From NCBI RefSeq assembly GCF_008180865.1, contig NZ_VTEX01000004.1:434001-498000 (forward strand): DNA of 64,000 bases, read 5' to 3'. The notes under the pieces are model-generated. The model was not told the DNA's origin. It did not search any database and saw nothing but the letters and a program-made list of their open reading frames with translations. The position numbers and the translations under genes are program-made. Source of the stretch: Rossellomorea aquimaris. Lineage in GTDB: Bacteria; Bacillota; Bacilli; Bacillales; Bacillaceae_B. Positions 55,469-64,000 of the stretch are shown piece after piece. How positions within the stretch are numbered: position 1 is the stretch's first letter; each line of letters starts with the position of its first letter.

Positions 55469-56761
55469 TTACTTCTTACTAATCTTTTCAAACGCTTTTT
55501 CAGCAGCTTCAAGGGTCTTTTCAATATCTTCATCTGTATGAGCGGTAGATAAGAAAAGTCCTTCAAATTGGGAAGGTGGTAAGAATACTCCTTCATGGGC
55601 CATTTCACGGTAGTAATCGGCAAACATCTCTAGGTCTGATGATTTCGCACCTTCGTAGTTGGTTACTTCTTCATTGGTGAAGAAGATCCCGATCATGGAA
55701 CCGGCACGATTGATTCTGTGAGGGATGTTATGCTTTTCTGCCGCTTTCTTTAAGCCCTCTTCCAACAGGTCTGCTTTGCGTGCGAACTCTGTGTATGTTT
55801 CAGGAGTCAGCTGGCTCAGTGTTTCGTATCCTGCCGTCATGGCCAATGGATTCCCTGAAAGGGTTCCGGCTTGATAAATCGGACCGCTTGGAGCGATTCT
55901 TTCCATGATTTCAGCTTTACCGCCGTATGCACCTACCGGCAGACCTCCACCAATGACTTTTCCTAAACAAGTTAAGTCCGGAGTTACATTGTAATAGCCT
56001 TGGGCACATCCGTATCCGACACGGAATCCAGTCATGACTTCATCAAATATCAGCAGAGAACCATGATTTTCCGTTATTTCACGTAGGCCTTCCAGGAATC
56101 CCGGCTGAGGTGGAACGACACCCATATTACCTGCAACAGGTTCTACGATCACACCAGCGATGTCATCACCAAATTGTTCAAAGGCATAACGGATGCTTTC
56201 CAAGTCATTATAAGCCACCGTAATCGTATTCTTTGCTACGCCTTCAGGTACACCAGGGCTGTCGGGCAATCCGAGAGTCGCAACACCTGATCCTGCCTTG
56301 ATTAATAAGGAATCTCCATGACCGTGGTAGCAGCCTTCGAACTTGAGGATTTTATTGCGTCCAGTGTATCCACGCGCAAGACGCAGGGCACTCATCGTCG
56401 CCTCCGTACCAGAGGACACCATACGGACCACTTCGATACTTGGAACTCTTTCAATGACTAATTCGGCAAGTTTGTTTTCAATCTCTGTCGGGGCACCGAA
56501 GCTTGTCCCGTTTTCCGCTACTTTTTTAATGGACTCCACCACGCGGTCATTGCTGTGCCCAAGAATGAGTGGTCCCCAGGATAGAACATAGTCAATATAT
56601 TCATTTCCATCGATATCGTAAATTTTAGCTCCTTTTCCTCTTTCCATGAAAATAGGATCCATCTTTACGGATTTGAATGCACGTACAGGACTGTTTACTC
56701 CGCCAGGCATCAGTTTTACTGCTTCTTTGAACGCTTGCTTCGATTTCTCATATGAACGCAT
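55469..56761 (-). CDS. hemL: glutamate-1-semialdehyde 2,1-aminomutase HemL
   Basis: HemL converts glutamate-1-semialdehyde to 5-aminolevulinate. The 430-residue PLP enzyme has [28 protein letters not shown], the cofactor Asp in [11 protein letters not shown], the PLP lysine in [11 protein letters not shown] (Lys268) and TLSGNPLAM. The ATG at 56761 has AAAGGAGG seven bases upstream; an extra 11 codons upstream were not used. It is the last gene of hemAXCDBL. Confidence 0.98.
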   Translation of the reverse strand: MRSYEKSKQAFKEAVKLMPGGVNSPVRAFKSVKMDPIFMERGKGAKIYDIDGNEYIDYVLSWGPLILGHSNDRVVESIKKVAENGTSFGAPTEIENKLAELVIERVPSIEVVRMVSSGTEATMSALRLARGYTGRNKILKFEGCYHGHGDSLLIKAGSGVATLGLPDSPGVPEGVAKNTITVAYNDLESIRYAFEQFGDDIAGVIVEPVAGNMGVVPPQPGFLEGLREITENHGSLLIFDEVMTGFRVGYGCAQGYYNVTPDLTCLGKVIGGGLPVGAYGGKAEIMERIAPSGPIYQAGTLSGNPLAMTAGYETLSQLTPETYTEFARKADLLEEGLKKAAEKHNIPHRINRAGSMIGIFFTNEEVTNYEGAKSSDLEMFADYYREMAHEGVFLPPSQFEGLFLSTAHTDEDIEKTLEAAEKAFEKISKK

Positions 56762-56816
56762 TCCGGTTTCCTCCTTTAGTGATCTTTTCGTCATCCTTAC
56801 AGGAACTTTCCACCAT

Positions 56817-57791
56817 TTAGGATAACCAATTCGCTACATCTTTTGCGAAATACGTAATAATAAGGTCTGCACCCGCACGTTTCATGCTTGTCAGCTTTTC
56901 CATTACGATTTCCTGTTCGTTTACCCAGCCGTTTTGAGCCGCTGCTTTCACCATGCTGTACTCTCCACTTACGTTATAAGCGACAACAGGGGCATTAAAA
57001 CGGTCTTTCACTTCCCGCATGATATCTAAATAGGAAAGGGCAGGTTTGACAATTAAGAAGTCTGCGCCTTCTTCTATATCCGATTGTGCTTCTCTTAACG
57101 CTTCAAGGCGATTGGCAGGATCCATCTGATACGTTCTGCGATCTCCGAATTGCGGAGTAGAGTGTGCGGCATCACGGAATGGACCATAGAAGCTTGAAGA
57201 GTACTTAACGGCATATGACATGATCGGCACATCATGATAGCCGGCCTCGTCCAATCCGTGGCGGATCGCTGCAACGAATCCATCCATCATATTCGAAGGA
57301 GCAATGATATCAGCTCCTGCTTCAGCCTGGCTTACCGCCGTTTTTGCTAATAAATCGAGCGTAGGATCATTCAGTACTTTTCCATCTTTAACGATTCCAC
57401 AATGTCCGTGGCTCGTATATTGACATAAACAAGTATCGGCAATGACGACAAGCTCAGGATAATGTTCCTTCACAAATCGGGTTGCTCTTTGGACGATTCC
57501 ATGGTCATGATATGCTTGGGTTCCTGCCTCATCTTTTTCAGCTGGAACACCGAATAAAATGATGGATTTGATACCTAAGGAAACCACTTCATCCATTTCC
57601 GCTTTTAAGTTATCCAGGGAAATGTGAAAAACCCCTGGCATGGAAGGAACGACATTCTTAATATTTTCCCCTTCAACTACAAACAGTGGATAAATTAAAT
57701 CTTCTTTTCTTAGATGAGTTTCCCTTACTAACGCACGCATATGATCTGATTGACGCAGGCGGCGATGACGGTTAAAATGCAGGTCTTTCAT
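56817..57791 (-). CDS. hemB: delta-aminolevulinic acid dehydratase HemB
   Basis: HemB joins two 5-aminolevulinate molecules to porphobilinogen. The 324-residue protein contains the active-site lysines Lys196 ([17 protein letters not shown]) and Lys249 ([12 protein letters not shown]). The cysteine-rich metal region is [14 protein letters not shown] (Cys121, Cys123 and Cys131), pointing to a zinc-type enzyme. It lies between hemD and hemL with short gaps. Confidence 0.98.
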   Translation of the reverse strand: MKDLHFNRHRRLRQSDHMRALVRETHLRKEDLIYPLFVVEGENIKNVVPSMPGVFHISLDNLKAEMDEVVSLGIKSIILFGVPAEKDEAGTQAYHDHGIVQRATRFVKEHYPELVVIADTCLCQYTSHGHCGIVKDGKVLNDPTLDLLAKTAVSQAEAGADIIAPSNMMDGFVAAIRHGLDEAGYHDVPIMSYAVKYSSSFYGPFRDAAHSTPQFGDRRTYQMDPANRLEALREAQSDIEEGADFLIVKPALSYLDIMREVKDRFNAPVVAYNVSGEYSMVKAAAQNGWVNEQEIVMEKLTSMKRAGADLIITYFAKDVANWLS

Positions 57792-57818
57792 GTGTAAACC
57801 TCCTAAGTAAATAAAGCT

Positions 57819-58610
57819 TTATTTTGATGGTCTATTCGTGATAAATTCTTTCATTTCGTTTACCATTTCATTTACAGTATATATGCCTGGACAGATTTTT
57901 ACATGTAATCCGTACTTTTCAGCCGTATTTTTTGTAATGGGACCAATGCAGGCAATGGGTATGTCCCCGATTTTATCATGAAGATTGTACTGATCGACCA
58001 CCTTCATAAAATGATGAACCGTTGATGAGCTGGTAAACGTAATGATATCAAGTTCTTCTTTTTCAATGATGCCCTTCAACTGACCGATGCACCCTTCTGG
58101 AAGGACGGTTTCATAGACGATCCATTCCTGACAGGATACCCCTGCAGAGGCCAGCTCTGAAGCAATGACGTTTCTTGCCAGGTTCCCTTTGGGGATCAGA
58201 ACGTCTCCTGAAGGCTTCACTTTCGAAATGAATTCGTCTGCAAAGTCATCTCCTGTAAAATGATCGGGCACGAAGGAAACAGGAATCCCATATTTCCTGC
58301 AATATTGTTCCGTTTTACTTCCGACTGCAGCAAACTTCCCGGAAAAAGAAGATAAATCGAGCTGTAATCGTTTCAATGCTTGTAGAAAGAATCTTACTCC
58401 ATTTTTGCTTGTGAAAATAATCCATTCGTACGTATGTATGGTTGTGTGAAGATTCGTTTCCCACTCATCTTCATGAGGTTGAAAATGAAGGAGCGGCACC
58501 ACAATCGGAACCCCTCCCACGTCTTCAATGAGGGAAGCCGTTTCACTGGATCCCTCACTTCCGCGAGTAATCAAAACCTTTATGTTTTCTAAAGGCCCTT
58601 TACCCTTCAT
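57819..58610 (-). CDS. hemD: uroporphyrinogen-III synthase HemD
   Basis: HemD closes hydroxymethylbilane to uroporphyrinogen III with inversion of ring D. Sequence conservation in this family is weak. The 263-residue protein has the two-domain outline with VLITRGSE at the start, IIFTSKNGVRFF, a middle VPDHF region and ITFTSSSTVHHFM followed by IACIGPITKNTAEKYG near the end. The start overlaps the hemC stop (TAATG), so translation is coupled. Confidence 0.93.
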   Translation of the reverse strand: MKGKGPLENIKVLITRGSEGSSETASLIEDVGGVPIVVPLLHFQPHEDEWETNLHTTIHTYEWIIFTSKNGVRFFLQALKRLQLDLSSFSGKFAAVGSKTEQYCRKYGIPVSFVPDHFTGDDFADEFISKVKPSGDVLIPKGNLARNVIASELASAGVSCQEWIVYETVLPEGCIGQLKGIIEKEELDIITFTSSSTVHHFMKVVDQYNLHDKIGDIPIACIGPITKNTAEKYGLHVKICPGIYTVNEMVNEMKEFITNRPSK

Positions 58611-59542
58611 TATTGATCTAGCTCCTCTTTCACCTGATCGATTAAAGCCTTGGCTCCCAGGTCTGTTAAGCTTTCAGCGACTTTCTCCCCTACTTGCTGA
58701 GGATTTGGTCCCACCATGTATTCTTTATAAATCGTTTTTCCATCAGGTGAAGCTACAAGCCCCGTTAGAGCTACGTCCCCATTGTCTTTCAGCTCAGCAA
58801 ATCCTGCAATCGGCACCTGGCATCCGCCTTCCATTTTATGAAGGAACGCTCTTTCAGCCGTAACGGTCTCAGTCGTCTCAACACACGCAAACTTCTGAAG
58901 AAGCTCCAGCAACTCAGAATCATCTTCCCTGCATTCAATGGATAACGCACCTTGACCGACTGCAGGCAGGCAAAGGTCTGGATCAAGGAATTCCGTTACA
59001 ACATCTGATGTCCAGCCCATACGTGATAACCCTGCCGCTGCAAGGATGATCGCGTCGTAATCCTCATTTTTAAGCTTCGATAAGCGCGTATCGATATTTC
59101 CACGTATCCATTTGATTTCAAGATCCGGACGAACGGATAAAATCTGTGCCCCTCTTCGCAGACTGCTCGTTCCTATGATTGCACCGCCAGGTAAGTCTTT
59201 AAGCGCCACATGATTTTTACTGATGAACGCATCTCGGTGATCCTCGCGAATCGGTATACATCCGATGGTCAATCCTTCAGGTAAGACCGCAGGCATGTCT
59301 TTCATACTGTGAACGGCCATATCGATCTCTTTATCCATCATTGCTTGTTCAATTTCTTTTACAAACAAGCCTTTTCCGCCGACTTTTGACAGGGTGACAT
59401 CAAGGATCTGGTCCCCTTTTGTAACGATTTCCTTCACTTCGAATTCGTAAGAGGGATCCAGTGCTTTCAACTGATTGATCACCCAATTTGTTTGTGTCAG
59501 TGCTAATTTACTTCGTCTCGATCCAACAATGATTTTTCTCAT
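58610..59542 (-). CDS. hemC: porphobilinogen deaminase HemC
   Basis: HemC polymerises four porphobilinogens to hydroxymethylbilane on a dipyrromethane cofactor. The 310-residue protein has [12 protein letters not shown], the catalytic Asp82 in [27 protein letters not shown] and the cofactor-carrying Cys241 in EGGCQVPIA. The ATG has GGAGG upstream. It follows hemX by 17 bases. Confidence 0.98.
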   Translation of the reverse strand: MRKIIVGSRRSKLALTQTNWVINQLKALDPSYEFEVKEIVTKGDQILDVTLSKVGGKGLFVKEIEQAMMDKEIDMAVHSMKDMPAVLPEGLTIGCIPIREDHRDAFISKNHVALKDLPGGAIIGTSSLRRGAQILSVRPDLEIKWIRGNIDTRLSKLKNEDYDAIILAAAGLSRMGWTSDVVTEFLDPDLCLPAVGQGALSIECREDDSELLELLQKFACVETTETVTAERAFLHKMEGGCQVPIAGFAELKDNGDVALTGLVASPDGKTIYKEYMVGPNPQQVGEKVAESLTDLGAKALIDQVKEELDQ

Positions 59543-59559
59543 AATGACCTCCTGAAAAC

Positions 59560-60393
59560 TTATGAATACCAGAAATGAAATGAAGACAACCTACTACCCA
59601 AGAAAAAGTTAATTAAAATGATCAAAAAGGCTGCAACATTAAGAAAAGCTAAAGATTTACCAAATACGTTCTTTTTAATGCGAAGATATAAATAACTACT
59701 ATATAAAATTAATAGAATGAATGACCCTACTATTTTCGGATCATACCATAGGAATTCCGGCAGTTTGATGTATGCCCATTGCAGACCCAGTATCAAGCTC
59801 AATAGAAGCATGGCTACACCAATGGAGTTCGATATATATGAAATCTTTTCAAGTTTGGACAAATCGCTGATCCGCCATAACCTTTGTCCCCATTTTTTCT
59901 CCTTCAAAAGTTTAAATTGCAGGAGGTAAAGCAAGGAAAACACAAAGGATAGTGAAAATGCACCATACGAAAGGATGGCCATCGTAATATGAATCAACAA
60001 TAATTCAGATACGAGCTGTTCTGCCATCGCCCGTGACTCAACCTGTACCGGTGCAAACGTATGGATCGCCATGATGATGAATCCCAGTACATTTGTAAAG
60101 AACACCGTAAAATCCACTCTTAATAATCGATTGATGACAAGTGATAGTGTAATGAGGACCCAGGCATAAAAATAAAGTCCCTCAAAGATGGTGAGGACTG
60201 GAAACCTGCCTGTATTCATCATGTATAGAAATAAAAAGATTGTTTGAAGGATCCAAACAATCGCAAGTAACCAGAAGGCAAACAGATTCGCCTTCCGGTT
60301 TTTGTTTAAGAAATCTATAAAGTAAAAGAGAATACTAATAGCATACAGAACAATCATAAGTTCATGCAGCCTAGTCATCGTTTGTTCAAACAT
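59560..60393 (-). CDS. hemX: HemX, membrane protein of the haem operon (CcsA-like)
   Basis: HemX is an integral membrane protein that in B. subtilis lowers the amount of HemA. The 277-residue product has about eight predicted helices and resembles the CcsA/CcmC cytochrome assembly fold, including a [15 protein letters not shown] loop that is degenerate relative to the haem-handling WWD motif. The ATG at 60393 was preferred to an in-frame GTG overlapping the GTGAGG site. It lies between hemA and hemC. Confidence 0.93.
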   Translation of the reverse strand: MFEQTMTRLHELMIVLYAISILFYFIDFLNKNRKANLFAFWLLAIVWILQTIFLFLYMMNTGRFPVLTIFEGLYFYAWVLITLSLVINRLLRVDFTVFFTNVLGFIIMAIHTFAPVQVESRAMAEQLVSELLLIHITMAILSYGAFSLSFVFSLLYLLQFKLLKEKKWGQRLWRISDLSKLEKISYISNSIGVAMLLLSLILGLQWAYIKLPEFLWYDPKIVGSFILLILYSSYLYLRIKKNVFGKSLAFLNVAAFLIILINFFLGSRLSSFHFWYS

Positions 60394-60408
60394 AGACAAT
60401 AACCTCAC

Positions 60409-61761
60409 TTATGCTTGAAAAGAAGGTTGTGGTACAAGCTTAAGATCGCTCTCAGTCTTTTCATTGGCTGCTTTCACTTGTTTCTGCTCTTGCACTTGTT
60501 GTTCAATATTAAAGATATTGATGAATAAATCCAGTTTATCTTCAGCATCAGGAAGTCCTGCGAATTCCTTCGCTTGAAGGATCGGATCCTTCAACAACTG
60601 ATTGATTATACTCTTCGTATGCTTATTTAACACTTTTCGCTCCCGATCAGTTAAGTCGGGCATTTTCCGTTCAATGCTTTCCATCGTTTCAGCTTGAATG
60701 GAAAGTGCTTTTTGTCGCAGTGCTGAAATAACCGGAACAACTCCAAGCATATTCAACCACTCTTTAAAAGCTACAATTTCAGCTTCAATCATGATTTCGA
60801 TTTCCTCAGCGGCTTTCTTTCGCTCAGCCAGGTTCGCCTGAACGATGCCTTCTAAATCGTCGATATCATAAAGGAAGACACTTTCTAATTCTCCGATGGA
60901 AGGATCCAGGTCACGAGGTACCGCAATATCCACCATGAAAAGAGGACGTCCCTTCCTCATGCTTTCCACATGTGACATCATTTCTTTTGTAATGACAAAA
61001 TCCTTTGCACCGGTAGAACTGATCATAATATCCGCCTCTACAAGGGCACATTGAAGCTCCTTCAATGTTTTGGCATTACCACTGAAACGGTCTGCCAAGG
61101 TTTGAGCCTTTTCAAACGTACGATTGATGACCGTCACTTTAGTGGCTCCGCTGCCATGAAGGTTTTGGATCGCAAGTTCTCCCATTTTACCGGCACCAAG
61201 AATAAGAACATGCTTTTTCTCCAGGCTGCCGAATACTTTTTTAGCTAATTCAACGGCTGCATAGCTGACAGACACCGCATTGGAACCAATATCTGTTTCA
61301 GAGTGACCCTTTTTCGCTACCGTCACTGCCTGCTTGAACAGATGATTATATACTGTACCAGTCGCACCTGACTCCTGTGCATTCAGGAAGCTTGAACGAA
61401 TCTGTCCAAGAATCTGGGTTTCCCCCAACACCATTGAATTCAATCCGCACGCAACCTTAAAAAGGTGTTCGACCGCTCCTTCTTGTTCATAAATGAAAAG
61501 ATAAGGCGTGAACTCCTCTTTATCTATATCGAACCATTGAGATAAGAAATCTTTAATATAATAACGACCTGTATGAAGCTGATCCACTACTGCATAGACT
61601 TCCGTTCTATTACATGTAGAAACAATCACATTTTCCAGAATGCTCTTCTTTTCCTTCAAAGCCTTCATAGCGAAAGGAAGATCAGTTTCATTGAATGATA
61701 AACGCTCACGAATCTCAACAGGGGCCGTTTTGTAATTCAAACCAACGACTATTGTATACAT
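60409..61761 (-). CDS. hemA: glutamyl-tRNA reductase HemA
   Basis: HemA reduces glutamyl-tRNA to glutamate-1-semialdehyde, the committed step of haem synthesis. The 450-residue protein begins [20 protein letters not shown]. It has catalytic Cys50 in [11 protein letters not shown] and the NADPH-binding motif [10 protein letters not shown] helical dimerisation domain follows. The ATG at 61761 matches the family start; a GTG three codons earlier is also possible. The 52 upstream codons of the open frame have no family match. A strong extended -10 and a PerR-like site lie just in front. Confidence 0.95.
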   Translation of the reverse strand: MYTIVVGLNYKTAPVEIRERLSFNETDLPFAMKALKEKKSILENVIVSTCNRTEVYAVVDQLHTGRYYIKDFLSQWFDIDKEEFTPYLFIYEQEGAVEHLFKVACGLNSMVLGETQILGQIRSSFLNAQESGATGTVYNHLFKQAVTVAKKGHSETDIGSNAVSVSYAAVELAKKVFGSLEKKHVLILGAGKMGELAIQNLHGSGATKVTVINRTFEKAQTLADRFSGNAKTLKELQCALVEADIMISSTGAKDFVITKEMMSHVESMRKGRPLFMVDIAVPRDLDPSIGELESVFLYDIDDLEGIVQANLAERKKAAEEIEIMIEAEIVAFKEWLNMLGVVPVISALRQKALSIQAETMESIERKMPDLTDRERKVLNKHTKSIINQLLKDPILQAKEFAGLPDAEDKLDLFINIFNIEQQVQEQKQVKAANEKTESDLKLVPQPSFQA

Positions 61762-61790
61762 GCTATGCACTACACCCCCAACTAAAATCA

Positions 61791-61805
61791 TTACTCTTAT
61801 TATAA
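61791..61805. promoter_or_regulatory. possible PerR box over the hemA promoter
   Basis: TTACTCTTATTATAA (15 bases) matches 11 of 15 positions of the PerR consensus TTATAATnATTATAA when read in reverse. It overlaps the hemA -10 (ATTATA on the plus strand). B. subtilis hemA is a known PerR target. The match is moderate. Confidence 0.45.
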
Positions 61806-61807
61806 CA
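61799..61807 (-). promoter_or_regulatory. extended -10 promoter of hemA operon
   Basis: On the minus strand TGTTATAAT is an extended -10 with a perfect TATAAT. It places transcription start about 30 bases before hemA. The -35 is weak. Confidence 0.7.
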
Positions 61808-62155
61808 TGTCCTAAAAAGCTCCCGACACAAAAATGTGAACAGAAATTGAAACCTAAGTATGATACATTTATAAAGGAAAGAAGGCATGCTTCTTCCGAT
61901 ACTTGCAAAACATTCATTTCATCATATACATTTAAGATTAATAAAGAATGTGCATGAAAGCATTTTCAATTCTAAAAAAATCTTCTATATTTCGACATTC
62001 CCTACTAATGTAGGGTACCAAAACAAGCCTAAAGAATCAAGTAATGGAAAGGTTTTTCGCCTGGACATCCGGGCTTATTATCATTAGTATGTATTATTTT
62101 CCCTGAAAAAACAGCATTTAAAACATTTAGTATTAAAAGATACGGGAGGAAGAGT
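61808..62155. other. hemA-ysxD intergenic region
   Basis: This stretch of about 350 bases is AT-rich and shows no gene with a convincing ribosome site. Only the GGGAGG site of the following gene (62145-62150) is clear. Confidence 0.6.
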
Positions 62156-62644
62156 ATGAAACAACAACAAAGAATTTTCCCAGGAATGATCTTAATCGGC
62201 TTTGGGGCATACTTTTACTTACAACAAGCGAACATAGTCCTGTTTCAGGAGTTCTTCACGTGGCCAACTTTACTGATGATTGTTGGATTTGCTTTTCTCG
62301 GACAGGGATATGGCGGGAGAGATTATGAAGCGATATTACCGGGCACGATTCTCGTTGGATTCGGTCTCCACTTTCATGTTGTCAATAAACTCGAAATCTG
62401 GCCGGATCACATGGGGACTTTCATTCTGATCATTGCATTGGGTTTTCTGCTCAGGTACCAGAAAACGAGAGCAGGGCTATTTCAAGGGGTGCTCTTTTTA
62501 ACCCTTTCTATTATTCTCTTATTCTATGACAAAGTGGTGGGATGGTTTGGTTTCATAGGAGGAAATGTGGAGACTGCATGGGAATTCTGGCCGATTATCA
62601 TTATTGGAATCGGTGTCTACTTATTGTTTATAAAGAAAAAATAG
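62156..62644 (+). CDS. YsxD-like membrane protein (LiaI/LiaF-type transmembrane region)
   Basis: This 162-residue protein has about six short hydrophobic helices. The repeated glycine-rich motif FPGMILIGFGAYFYL / LPGTILVGFGLHFHV / WPIIIIGIGVYLLF is typical of the LiaI-LiaF-like/DUF5668 membrane fold. It probably corresponds to B. subtilis YsxD, which sits next to hemA, but this is from memory of gene order. Its function is unknown. GGGAGG lies at the right distance before the ATG, and it ends at a strong bidirectional terminator. Confidence 0.75.
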   Translation: MKQQQRIFPGMILIGFGAYFYLQQANIVLFQEFFTWPTLLMIVGFAFLGQGYGGRDYEAILPGTILVGFGLHFHVVNKLEIWPDHMGTFILIIALGFLLRYQKTRAGLFQGVLFLTLSIILLFYDKVVGWFGFIGGNVETAWEFWPIIIIGIGVYLLFIKKK

Positions 62645-62660
62645 TCCTGAATAATCCATA

Positions 62661-62690
62661 ATAAAAGCCCGGAATTTGCTCCGGGCTTTT
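62661..62690. terminator. bidirectional terminator between ysxD-like gene and ABC transporter
   Basis: AAAAGCCCGGA and TCCGGGCTTTT form a perfect 11-base stem with a six-base loop between two convergent genes. Confidence 0.95.
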
Positions 62691-62700
62691 GTACGTACTA

Positions 62701-63435
62701 TTAGAGGACTGAATCCAAAAACTCTCTCGTCCGCTGCTCTTTTGGAGCGTTGAACAATTCCTGGGGAGGTCCCACTTCCACGATCCTGCCATCGTGCATA
62801 TACACGACCCAATCGGCTACCTCGCGGGCAAATCCCATTTCATGGGTCACGACGACCATCGTCATCCCCTCTAAAGCAAGCTCTTTCATGGTTGCCAAAA
62901 CCTCTCCGACCAATTCAGGATCCAGTGCAGAGGTGGGTTCATCGAAGAGCATGATTTCAGGCTTCATGGCAAGTGCCCTTGCAATGGCCACACGCTGTTT
63001 CTGTCCACCGGATAGCTTGGATGGGTATACATTTTCCTTATCCCCAAGTCCAACCTTCTTTAATAATTCTTTCGCATCCTTTTTTGCTTGGGACTTCTGA
63101 ACACCTTTTACGTAAACAGGTGCTTCCATCACATTTTCCAGGACCGTTTTGTGAGGGAAAAGGTAGAAATGTTGAAACACCATTCCAACTTTTTGACGGA
63201 TTTTATTTAAATCATGTGTATCCTGGTTGACTTCATCGCCTTCGATGACAACCTTTCCATTGTCTTTCAGTTCCAGGAAGTTTAAGCAGCGGAGCAATGT
63301 ACTCTTCCCTGATCCACTGGCTCCAATGAGGCAAACCACATCACTTTCCTTTACGCTGATATCAATGTCCTTCAATACATGTAAATCACCAAAGGATTTA
63401 TTTAATTTTTCAACTTTAATCATTTCCTGACTCAC
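62701..63435 (-). CDS. polar amino acid ABC transporter ATP-binding protein (GlnQ family)
   Basis: This 244-residue ATPase has Walker [11 protein letters not shown]-loop [10 protein letters not shown], signature [16 protein letters not shown], Walker [15 protein letters not shown] and switch His in VTHEMGFA. The order and the tail ([21 protein letters not shown]) are those of the GlnQ/ArtM group. The substrate cannot be told from the sequence. The GTG at 63435 has GGGAGGG six bases upstream; in-frame ATGs at 63441 and 63465 fit less well. It follows the permease gene by 22 bases. Confidence 0.93.
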   Translation of the reverse strand: MSQEMIKVEKLNKSFGDLHVLKDIDISVKESDVVCLIGASGSGKSTLLRCLNFLELKDNGKVVIEGDEVNQDTHDLNKIRQKVGMVFQHFYLFPHKTVLENVMEAPVYVKGVQKSQAKKDAKELLKKVGLGDKENVYPSKLSGGQKQRVAIARALAMKPEIMLFDEPTSALDPELVGEVLATMKELALEGMTMVVVTHEMGFAREVADWVVYMHDGRIVEVGPPQELFNAPKEQRTREFLDSVL

Positions 63436-63457
63436 ACTCATCCCTCCCGCATCTTTA

Positions 63458-64000
63458 TTAATCACTAACCGACATCCGTTTTTCTATGATATTGACAATC
63501 GTTGAGAATACCAGTACCAGTACCAGATAATAGATCGCTACAACGAGCAGGTAAGTCATGTAATCGAAGTTGTTGGAACCAAGCGTCGTTGCCACACTGA
63601 ACAATTCGAACATCCCGATGAATGATGCAAGAGATGAATCCTTTAATGCAATGATGAACTGATTGCCCAGTGGCGGCAGGGCCCGTCTGAATGCCTGTGG
63701 AAGAATGATTCTTCTCATGGACAACCCGAGAGACATCCCGAGGGACCGTCCCGCTTCCATTTGTCCTTTATCAATGGACTGAATGGCTCCACGGAAAATC
63801 TCGGCGATATAGGCCCCGTTATGGAAGGCAAGTCCCATTACGACAGACCAGAAGCCTGAGATATTTAATGAGGTTAATCCAAAGTAGAAAATAAAGATTT
63901 GAACAATCAATGGTGTTCCACGTACTACGAAAATATATAAATCCGCTAAAAGTTCCAATGGCTTGATTCCGGAAATCTTGAGAAAAGCGAAAAACAAACC
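63458..64000 (-). CDS. polar amino acid ABC transporter permease (partial, N-terminus outside window)
   Basis: About 180 C-terminal residues of a HisM/GlnP-type permease are present. They include [15 protein letters not shown], the EAA cytoplasmic loop ([22 protein letters not shown]) and further membrane helices. The frame is open to the window edge, so the true start lies beyond position 64000; an internal ATG at 63997 is not the start. A solute-binding protein gene may lie upstream, outside this window. Confidence 0.92.
   Translation of the reverse strand, partial: GLFFAFLKISGIKPLELLADLYIFVVRGTPLIVQIFIFYFGLTSLNISGFWSVVMGLAFHNGAYIAEIFRGAIQSIDKGQMEAGRSLGMSLGLSMRRIILPQAFRRALPPLGNQFIIALKDSSLASFIGMFELFSVATTLGSNNFDYMTYLLVVAIYYLVLVLVFSTIVNIIEKRMSVSD

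Noticed and set aside
61762..61917. N-terminal 52-codon extension of hemA
   Set aside because: The family N-terminus begins at [10 protein letters not shown], and the promoter -10 lies within the would-be extension.
61887..62087. 66-residue plus-strand open frame upstream of the ysxD-like gene
   Set aside because: It has no ribosome site, no recognisable composition and no partner; it is probably chance in AT-rich DNA.

Overview
The window looks like chromosomal DNA of a sporulating, low-to-moderate GC Gram-positive bacterium of the family Bacillaceae. It carries many sporulation genes (bofC, coxA-like, safA, spo0B, spoIVFA, spoIVFB, spoIIB, spoVID, ysxE), AGGAGG-type ribosome sites and frequent TTG/GTG starts. 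The order of the conserved genes matches what is known for Bacillus subtilis and relatives (queA-ruvBA-bofC, safA-nadACB-nifS-nadR, pheA-pheB-obg-spo0B, rpmA-prp-rplU, spoIVFBA, minDC, mreDCB, radC, maf, folC, valS, spoVID, hemLBDCXA). It is probably from a relative of B. subtilis outside the subtilis group; the exact genus cannot be fixed by eye. No tRNA, rRNA, IS element or CRISPR array was seen.

Layout, left to right. 1-4 kb: end of the queA/ruvBA cluster, then an intergenic block with two related inverted dispersed repeats, then bofC. 4-8 kb: spore coat/cortex genes (coxA-like, a CotS-like kinase, safA). 7.8-13.2 kb: de novo NAD genes nadB-nadC-nadA facing nifS-nadR across a shared control region. 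13.2-18.1 kb: pheA, pheB, obg, spo0B and the L27/Prp/L21 operon with its L21 leader. 18.1-28.4 kb: an RNase E/G gene, spoIVFB/A, minD/C, mreD/C/B, radC, maf, spoIIB.

28.5-46 kb: a complete type IV pilus locus at the place where B. subtilis has only comC. One long minus-strand operon runs from an acidic membrane protein, a PRC-barrel protein and a VanW/G5 protein through pilB, pilT, pilC, pilA, pilD, pilM, pilN and pilO to a second pilin. A divergent plus-strand set encodes three minor pilins, the last a 626-residue GspK/PilX-like protein with a repetitive beta-rich body. Convergent to it is a 963-residue secreted von Willebrand A protein, a plausible pilus-tip adhesin. A membrane GAF-GGDEF protein follows, and PilB has an MshEN-type N-terminus, so c-di-GMP control of the pilus is a reasonable hypothesis.

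46-64 kb: folC, valS with a T-box leader, a small membrane protein, ysxE, spoVID, a period-20 tandem repeat, the haem operon hemAXCDBL with a possible PerR site over its promoter, a YsxD-like membrane protein, and an amino-acid ABC transporter that runs off the right edge.

Most promising for follow-up: the T4P tip set with its PRC/VanW/acidic-protein accessories; the pairing of each LysM spore protein (SafA, SpoVID) with a downstream kinase-fold gene, one with intact and one with lost catalytic residues; the two period-20 intergenic repeat arrays; and the triple TACTAG motif over the pilA promoter.
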